DNA of 64,000 nucleotides from Coriobacteriia bacterium. GTDB lineage: Bacteria; Actinomycetota; Coriobacteriia; Anaerosomatales; JAAXUF01. This document shows positions 17,930-26,100 of this stretch, piece after piece (within the stretch, counting starts at the first letter, position 1; the number at the start of each line of letters is the position of its first letter). The stretch lies in the NCBI GenBank assembly GCA_013336165.1, contig JAAXUF010000007.1, positions 1 through 64,000 on the forward strand, read 5' to 3'. The position numbers were made by a program, and so were the translations under genes. Under the pieces are notes generated by a model. It did not search any database. It was given only the letters and a program-made list of their open reading frames with translations, and was not told the origin of the DNA.

Positions 17930-18527
17930 TGCCCACGTGGTCGCACCAAGTGGCAAATCGCTGGATGGACTTGGCCCGTACGGAAAGCTCTCCGACTACC
18001 TGCACGGGCCGAAAGTCGTTCACAGACTCGATCCGTGGCACCTGAATCGGAAGATCGGGCGCGCCTTCCCGGACCCGCAAGACTCCAGCCTGCTCTTTGA
18101 TCTGCTCCACGAGGGCAATATCGACGAACTGCTCGACGTGCCCCGTTTGCGGCTTGAGACTGATTACGGCGACGAGGGAAAGACGCGCGAGCTTCTCGGC
18201 TACATCGAGAACAACCGCATCGCGATCAAGGTGGCTGCTCCTTCGATGGAAACGATGGAGGGCACGAACGCGCATCTCTACGCCGAGAAGATGATGGTGT
18301 GGGGCGGAGCCTGGTCGAGGAAGAGAGCAGGCGACACGGATCGCATCAGAGCCGTGCTCTTCTCAGGAGAGCGTCTGTCGATGCCGCAAAGAGAGCCGAC
18401 GTTTTCCGGAAAGGACCGCAAGCGACGCGAGCACGTCTTAGAGAAGATGAGATACGAGTTTGGCTACGAGGGGGTACGATTTCCGACAGGCCAGGTGTTC
18501 CGCGCGATTTTCAATCCCCTCAACTGA
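17930..18527 (+). pseudogene. C-terminal part of an ISLre2/UPF0236-like transposase
   Basis: An open frame of about 196 codons that contains the signature C-terminal part of UPF0236/ISLre2 transposases: VVHRLDPWHLNRKIGRAF, then RELLGYIENNRIAIK, SMETMEGTNAHLYAEKM and GGAWSRKRAGDTDRIRAV. The catalytic N-terminal half is absent upstream, where the sequence goes into the leader of the LuxR gene. A matching N-terminal half lies at 8395-9160 in the same orientation. Together they approach a full-length transposase of about 450 residues. Confidence 0.75.
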
Positions 18528-18608
18528 GAGTAGACCCTCCGAATTCTCACGCAGACATCAAGCACGCCGAGCTGGGCTTTCGCGACACAAAGGTTTACAA
18601 TCAGCAGT

Positions 18609-18653
18609 AATAGACCCCCCCGCGTGAGCCGAGTTGCCGCGGAGGGGTCTATT
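18609..18653 (-). terminator. Hairpin terminator downstream of the RhlE-type gene
   Basis: AATAGACCCC at 18609-18618 pairs with GGGGTCTATT at 18644-18653, and the inner part extends the stem to about 16 bp with a wobble. It lies between the helicase stop (18688) and the transposase relic and may work for both strands. Confidence 0.65.
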
Positions 18654-18687
18654 GTGATTTCTATGGGTGTTGGCCGAGCAGGTCAGG

Positions 18688-19980
18688 TTACTTGCTGCTT
18701 GAGCCTGGCTGACCTGAGCCCATGCCGCTGCCGGCGCTTCTGCGCCTGCGGGCGCCGCCGCCGGGACGATCCTTGCGCGCACCGCTGCCGGGCACCGGGC
18801 GCTTCTGCTGGCCGCGCTGCTTTGCGGCGAGGCGATCGGGATCCGGAACCATGCGCGGGTCGCTGTAGTTGAAGCCTGCGTGGTCCTCGCATGCGATCAC
18901 GGTGTTGATCTGGTGTTCGATGTCACGGAGGCAGTCGAGCTCATCCGGGGAGAAGAGCGAGAGCGCGATGCCGCTCTTGCCTGCGCGGGCCGTACGGCCG
19001 ATGCGGTGGACGTAGTCCTCCGGAACGTTGGGCAGGTCGAAGTTGATGACGTGGCTGATGTTGTCGACGTCGATTCCGCGCGCGACGATGTCGGTGGCCA
19101 CGAGCACGCGATGACGGCCGCGCTTGAACCCGTCGAGCGCCTGCTGGCGCTGCGCCTGCGTGCGGTTGCCGTGAATCGCCGCTCCGCTGATTCCGGCGTT
19201 CGCCAGAACCTTCGCGACGCGATCGGCACGGTGCTTAGTGCGCGTGAACACGAGAGTGCGGTCAAGCCCACCGTCCTGAAGGAGCCGGACGAGCAGGTCC
19301 ATCTTCTGCTGGCTGCCGACGGGGTAGATCACCTGGTGGATCGCAGCGATCGGGGTCGAAGGCGGTGCCACGTCGACGCGGACCGGATCGGTGAGCTCGG
19401 CGCCGACTACGCGCATGACCTCGGGGGCCATTGTCGCCGAGAAGAGCAGGTTCTGCCGCTGCGACGGAAGCAGCGAGATGATGCGGCTGACGTCGGGCCA
19501 GAAGCCCATGTCGAGCATGCGGTCGGCCTCGTCCAAGACGAGCACCTCGACGTGCGAGAGGTTGCAGTCGCCCTGGTTGCACAGGTCGAGCAAGCGGCCC
19601 GGCGTGGCGACGAGTACGTCGACGCCCTTGCGGAGCGCCTTGGCCTGCGGGCCGTAACCCACGCCTCCGTAGATCGCGGCGACGACATGCCCGGTGGCGC
19701 GTGACGCCTGACGGGCGACGCCTTCGATCTGGACGGCGAGTTCACGGGTAGGGGTGACGATGAGCGCGGCCGGGCGACGGCCGCGAGCGCGGACGCGCTG
19801 CAGTGTCGGCAGGACGAACGCCGCTGTCTTGCCGGTGCCGGTCTGCGCGCAACCGATGACATCGCGGCCTTCGAGCACTGCGGGAATTGCGCCTAGCTGG
19901 ATTGGGGTCGCAGAGGTATAGCCCATGCTTGCCACGGCCTTCATGAGGCGTGGTTCGAGACCCAGGTTGTCAAAACTCAA
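18688..19980 (-). CDS. DEAD-box RNA helicase, RhlE type
   Basis: An ATP-dependent RNA unwinding enzyme that would act in ribosome assembly or mRNA turnover. Motifs in order: Q-motif (TSATPIQ), motif I AQTGTGKT, Ia PTRELAVQ, II DEAD, III SAT, and motif VI HRIGRTARAG near the end of the second RecA domain. The C-terminal tail after about residue 370 is basic and Gly/Arg/Pro-rich with RRRR, a typical RNA-binding extension. I prefer a TTG start at 19980 (GGAG 8 bp upstream), giving the family's usual 'MSF..LGL' opening and 430 residues; an ATG at 20007 and an upstream start at 20037 are also open. It is monocistronic and convergent with the transposase relic. Confidence 0.9.
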   Translation of the reverse strand: MSFDNLGLEPRLMKAVASMGYTSATPIQLGAIPAVLEGRDVIGCAQTGTGKTAAFVLPTLQRVRARGRRPAALIVTPTRELAVQIEGVARQASRATGHVVAAIYGGVGYGPQAKALRKGVDVLVATPGRLLDLCNQGDCNLSHVEVLVLDEADRMLDMGFWPDVSRIISLLPSQRQNLLFSATMAPEVMRVVGAELTDPVRVDVAPPSTPIAAIHQVIYPVGSQQKMDLLVRLLQDGGLDRTLVFTRTKHRADRVAKVLANAGISGAAIHGNRTQAQRQQALDGFKRGRHRVLVATDIVARGIDVDNISHVINFDLPNVPEDYVHRIGRTARAGKSGIALSLFSPDELDCLRDIEHQINTVIACEDHAGFNYSDPRMVPDPDRLAAKQRGQQKRPVPGSGARKDRPGGGARRRRSAGSGMGSGQPGSSSK

Positions 19981-20166
19981 GTGAAAAGCTCCATTTCTGT
20001 GCGCCATCAAGGCTGCACTGCGTGTAGACGCAGTCATCCGACGGCCACAGGGGAGCGAGGGAAAACCGAGTCAGGGTGGGCGCCGCAAAGAACGGCGCAC
20101 TTGCCGAGGGTGCAGTGTACACGCTTGAGGCCGATATGGGAAATCGCGCTCCGAGCGTGCGCTCCC

Positions 20167-23100
20167 TCACCCACCCAGCAGCGTCACCACGACTTCGTGC
20201 TTCGCGCCGTCATCGGGCAGCGGGATCGAGTGACCGTCGAGCGCGACGCCGTCGAGTGTGACCCGCGCGACGCCGCCGTTCACGCCGCGAGGGTTCTCGA
20301 CCCGGATATGGTAGGTCGCCGAGCCGTGCCGATAGTCGATCTCGTACTCGCGCCAGCGCTTGGGGATGCAGGGGTCCATGCGCAAGACGCGCGCGCCGTT
20401 CTCGGCGAGGAGACGGAAGCCGAGCAAATCGTGCAAGACGACGCGGTGGAACCACGACGCCGAGCCGGTGTACCAGGTCCATCCGCCGCGGCCCACATGG
20501 GGGTTGGCGGCGTAGACGTCGGCGGCGACAACGTAGGGTTCGACGGCGTAGCGGTCGGCGTCGGCGCGGGTGGAGGAGTGGCGGATGGGGTTGATGAGGT
20601 CGAGGAGCCCCCAGGCTTCGTCGCCGTCGCCGCGCATGAGGTGCGCGAGCACGACCCAGAGCGCAGCGTGCGTGTACTGGCCGCCGTTCTCGCGGACGCC
20701 GGGGACGTAGCCCTTGATGTAGCCGGGATCCTGCACCATACGATCGAACGGCGGAGTGAGCAGCGCGATCAGACCGTCTTCCCGTCGGACGAGCTTCTCT
20801 TCGACGGAGTTCAGGGCGATGGCCGCGCGGTCGGGATCGGCGGCGCCGGAGATGGTCGCCCACGCTTGCGCGATCGCGTCGATGCGGCACTCCTCAGCCG
20901 TGTGGGTGCCGAGGGGGGTGCCGTCGTCGAAGTACGCACGGCGGTACCAGGCGCCGTCCCACGCGGCGGCCTCGGCGGCGGCGGCGAGGCGGGCGGCCCA
21001 GGCGCGGTAGTCGGCCGCGCGCTCGGGTTCGCCGCGCTGCGCGCAGATGGGGGCAAAGCGGGTGAGCACGTAGTTGAGGAACCACGCCATCCACACGCTC
21101 TCGCCCTTGCCCTCATGGCCGACGCGGTTCATCCCGTCGTTCCAGTCGCCGCCGCCGATGAGCGGGAGGTCGTGGACGCCTGTTGGCCGGCCGGCTTCCA
21201 GTGCCAAGACGCAGTGCTCGTAGACGGTCGCGGCGCGCTGCGAGGTCGCCGGTTGCAGGTAGGCGTCCTCGGCCTCGGGCGCGAGCGGTGGGCCTTCGAT
21301 GAAGGCGGTACGCTCGCCGAGCACGGAGGTGTCGCCGGTTGCCTCGAGGTACTCGGCGAGTACGAGCGGCAGCCAGTGGCGGTCGTCGGAGATGTGGGTG
21401 CGCACGCCCCGGCCCGAGTAGGGCTGCCACCAATGGAGGACGTCGCCCTCGGCGAACTGGTGGCGCGAGGCCTCGATGATCTGCTGGCGCACGAGGTCGG
21501 GACGCACGTCGAGCAGCGCAAGCGAGTCCTGCAGCTGGTCGCGGAAGCCGAATGCGCCGCTGGACTGGTACGCCGCGGTGCGCCCCCAGAGGCGGCAGGC
21601 GGTGGTCTGGTAGAGCAGACGGCCGTTCGCGAGGAGGTCGAGGCGCTCGTCCGGCGTCCTCACACGCACGGTGCCGAGCAGGTCGTCCCAGAAGCTCGCG
21701 CACTCGGCGAGGGCGTTCTCGACGGTCGCCGGCTTGCGATACCGCGCGATCAGCTCGCGCGACTCCTCGAGGGTCTGCGTCTGGCCGAGCAGGAAGCTCA
21801 CCTCGGCGGTCTCACCGGGTGCTAGGTCGATGGTGGTCATCAGAGCGCCGCAGTTGTCGAGGTAGCGTCCCGACAGTTCGCCGAGACGCGTCCGCCCCAT
21901 GGCAGCCGGGTCACACGGACGTCGGTTGCGGCCGACGAACTCGGTGCGGCTCGCTGTCCAGGAGTGCAGCGGCCGGTCACTCGCGAGGAATGCGCAACGT
22001 CCGGGAAAGTCGAGGTTGAGGTGGTTGTGCGCGGTGAGGAACTGGTTCTCGGCGTCGAACCACGTGACGACATGCTGCTGCGCACGGCTGCGCGAGTCGC
22101 CGAGAACCCACTCGACGAACTGCGTGACCGAGAGCTTGCGCGAGCGCCCGGTCGCGTTGGTGAGACGCAGGCGGCAGACTCGTACCGGGTCACTCGGCGG
22201 CAGGAACCACTCGAGCTCGTGGGCGATGCCGTGAGTTTCGTGCTCGAAGCGCGTGCGGCCGAAGCCGTGACGGATCACGTAGGGTTCGGGTGTGCGGACG
22301 GGGAGCGGTGTGGGGCTCCAGAACTCGCCGGTCTCCTCGTCGCGGATGTAGATCGCTTCGCCACTGCCGTCGGAGACGGAGTCGTTGTTCCAGGTGGTGA
22401 TGCGGTTCTCGTGACTGTTGAGCGCCCAGGTACAACCGACTCCGGCTTCCGAAACGGTGCAGCCGAACGTGGGCGAGGCGAGAACGTCGATCCACGGCGC
22501 AGGTGTGGTGTCAGAGCCGTCGAGGATGATGACGTAGTCGCCGGTTGCGGGATCGAATCCGCCGTAGCCGTTGTCGATGCTCAGCGCGGGGCGCCGGATG
22601 GGGGACGCGGCGTCTTGCGCGGGCGCTGACACAGGAGCGAGCGCAGGGGGGGCCTGCGGCCGCTTGCCCTGGCGGTTGAGCTGCATCTGGATGGTGCCCG
22701 CGTCGCCTTCAAGCGTGGCGCGCGCGACTGAGAGGAGGAGGTTGAAGACGTCGGGGTGCATCTGGTCGGCGCGGCGCAGGAAGACGCCGCCCGGCTTGTC
22801 CAACAACTGAAGAGCGTGGCCGGTGCGCACCAGCAGACGAAGCCGGTCGTCGAGATTGCTGGCGTACCCGGATGGCCGAGTGTTCAGGATCACGAGGTCG
22901 GTGATGAGCCCCTTGTGGCGCCAGTATTGGTGGGCGAGCAGCGCTTGTCGCACGAGCGGAGCGTGCTCGAGTTCCTCGACGCGTACGAGCAGGATGGGCA
23001 GGTCGCCTGAGACTCCGATTGACCACAGCCCCGACATCGGCAGGCCGTTCTCGATCGGCGTCTTGACCTTGAGCGGCGAGAACGGGTCCGTGAGCACCAA

Positions 23101-26100
23101 GCGGGAGGCCAGGCGCTCGAGCGTGGTCGCGTCCTGTGGCCGGATGCCGAGGTCGCGCAGTTCCAGCTGGGCGGCCGTCCACGCTAGGTCGATCGCGCGT
23201 TGTGCACTGCGGGCGTCGTGGTACTTCTCGGTCAGACGAAGGGCGGCTTCGCGGCTCTCGGCGACGCCGGTCACGAAGACGAGATGCACGCTTTCGTTGG
23301 GCGCCACCTCGATGCCGCGGCGCAGGGCGCAGCAGGGGTCGAGCACAGGTCCTTGAGCGCGGCCGAGCGGGCCTGAACGCGAGACGGCGACGGGATCGTC
23401 GGCTCCGCGCAGCCTGCCGAGAAACGCCGCGCGGTCGGTCTCGAAGGACGTATCGCACGGCGCCTGCTCGCACGCTATCGCGTGCAGCCCCCATACGCGC
23501 GTCTCAGCCGAGCTGCGCGGGCGGCGGGTGAAGAGCAGTGCCTCGGTCTGGGGGAGCCACTCGGTTTCCAAGAACAGGTTCGAGAACGACTTGTGCGCTT
23601 GGTCGGAACTCTGCGACGTCAGTGCGATCTCGAAGTACGAGGTCACCTCGAGGTGGCGCGTGACGTACCCGTTGTTGGCGATCGTGAGGCGACGCACCTC
23701 GACATCATCCTCGGGTGAGACCGCTATCTCCACGTGCGTCTCCAGGTCGCCGTCTCGGCGGCGAAACTCGGCTTTTTCGGGCGCAAAGACCACATGGTAG
23801 GCATCTGGCTGCTTGGGGCTCGGGTTATGCGGCGCCGAGAACACCTCGCCGCTTTCGGTGTCGCGTACATAGAAGAAGGTGCCCCAGCAGTCCCGGGTGA
23901 CGTCTTCGCGATGACGCGTCACGGCGAGCCCCTGCCATCGGGAGTACCCACCGCCGCCGTTGGTGACCATGACCGAATAGCGTCCGTTGGAGAGGAAGTG
24001 CGTTGTAGGAACGGGGGTATCGGCGGTTGTGTAGGAGCGGTTGATGGTCGGCGGTAGGGCGTGGATCGGGCGCAGGCTCTCAACCTCTTCGACGTGGGGC
24101 GCGACCGTCTGCGCGAGGCGTGGCACACGCTCCTGCAGGAGCAACTCCGCTGAGCAGACCAGCGGCTCGGAGTGGAACCGCTGGCGCATGCGCTCGCCTA
24201 CAACGGCGTTGCCCAGCGAGACGAACGCCATTCCCTGATGGTGCGCGAAGTACGCCTTGACCACCGCGCGGCTGGTGCCGGCGGGGATGCGGCCCGGCGT
24301 GTAGTCGAGCGCCTCGAAGTAGCCGAACCGCCCCTCGGCACCTTGCGCCGAGAACGTATGAAGGTTTTCGATCACGGCGTGCGGGTCGATGGTCAGCGCA
24401 AGCATCGAAGCGTACGGTGCGACGACAAGGTCGTCGGAAAGCCCGCGTTTCAGGCCGAGACCGGGAACGCCAAACGCTTGGTACTGGTACGTCTGTGAGG
24501 CGTCCTGCACATTGAACGCGGACTCTGAGACGCCCCACGGAACGCCGCGCGTCACGCCGTAGTCGATCTGCGCGCGCACCACGGTCGCGTACGTTTCTTC
24601 GAGGAGCGTGTCGGGCCAGTCGCGCATGACGAGCAGAGGCATCAGATACTCAAACATCGACGCACTCCACGACACGAGCGCCCGGCCTTCATGGATCTTG
24701 GTGAGCGTACGGCCGAGCCGGAACCAGTGTTCCTGCGGAACGTCGCCTTTCGCGATCGCGAGGAAGCTTGCTAGGCGGCATTCGCTCGCGAGCAGGTCGT
24801 AGTACGACGGGTCGAGGCGGCCTTCGCTCAGGTTGTAACCGATTGAGAAGAGCCTGCGATGCGGCTCGTACAGGATCGCGAAGTCGATATGTTCCCACAT
24901 CTCGCGCGCGATCTCCGAGTTGAGGCGCAGTCGGGCGAGCAGCTCGACGCACGCCGGGCGTGCCGAGCGGATCCCTGCGGCAACCGAGGCGGCCCAGGCG
25001 ATGACGGCCGCATCGTCCACGTCGTCGCCCGTGCCCCCGACGGTCGTAAGCCGGTCGAGCTCCGCAATTGCGGGGGCGAGGCCTTCCGCGAGACCGACGA
25101 GGCTGGGCACGTGGGCGAGCAGCGGCTGCAGTGCGGCGCTGCCACGTACGGCCGCCGGTGTCTCGGCGATGAGTGCGGCCCAAGGGGCGAGCGTTTCCAG
25201 CAGCGCGAGCAGCTCGCGGAGAGAACGCGCGGCATCAGACGCCGCCTCGGCGGCACCGGATGCGTCATCCGCGAGCGCGGCAAGGCGCCGCAGGAGCGCC
25301 GACCACTCGCCGAGGTTCGCGGGGCGCTCGGCGAGGTCGAGCGCGCGCAGCAAACCGTCGAGCGCCTCTCTCGCTGGTCGGCCGGAATGGCTTGCGTCGA
25401 ACTCGGCCTGGCTGGCGAGGAAGTCTTCGAGCGCGAGCAGTGCCGTGTCGCGTGCGCCGGCGAGCAGCTGCGGGCCGAGCAGTGCGGCCTCGGAGGCCTC
25501 CAGCAACGCGAGCCGCAGGACCAGCAGGTGCCCGGCGAGGTTGCCGGAGTCCACGGTCGAGACGTACGCTGGGCGCAGCGGTTCGAGCGTGGTGATGTCG
25601 TACCAGTTATAGAAGTGTCCGCGGAAGCGCTCCATGCCGGCCATCGTTGTGAGCGTCGCGGCGGTACGCTCGGTCAATCCTGCGACCGAGACGTAGCCCA
25701 GATCGTATGCCGTCACGTTCGCCAGCAGCTGCAAGCCGATATTGGTGGGCGACGTGCGCCAGGCGACCTCGCCTTTCGGTTCCTCTTGATAGTTGTCGGG
25801 CGCGAGGTGGTGACCCTGCTTCGTGACGAAGGTCTCGAAGAACCGCCATGTCTTACGGGCGATGCGGCGAAGCACGAGCCGCTCGTCCTCGGCAAGATCC
25901 GCGACAGGCTTGCGGGTGGGCACGGGAAGAGAGATCCACCACGCGACTGTCGGCCCCGCGAGCCAGAGCGCCGCCACAAAGACGCCGAACGCAACTCGCA
26001 GCGGTTCGCTGCCGAGAAACCCCTCGGCGAGCATGATCAGCGCGGCCAGACCTGCGGGCGGCCCGACGATGCGCCAGAACGCCGTGCGTGTGGTGCCGGC

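Noticed and set aside
2826-18688. attL/attR repeats of the tRNA 3' end
   Set aside because: I searched the right side of the region by eye for GGTTCGAATCC-type copies and saw none beyond the tRNA itself.
19981-21825. A 614-codon open frame on the + strand opposite the glucan synthase gene
   Set aside because: It lies antisense to clear GH94 sequence, has a low-complexity Val/Gly/Glu composition and no known motif. GC-rich genes on the other strand produce such frames.
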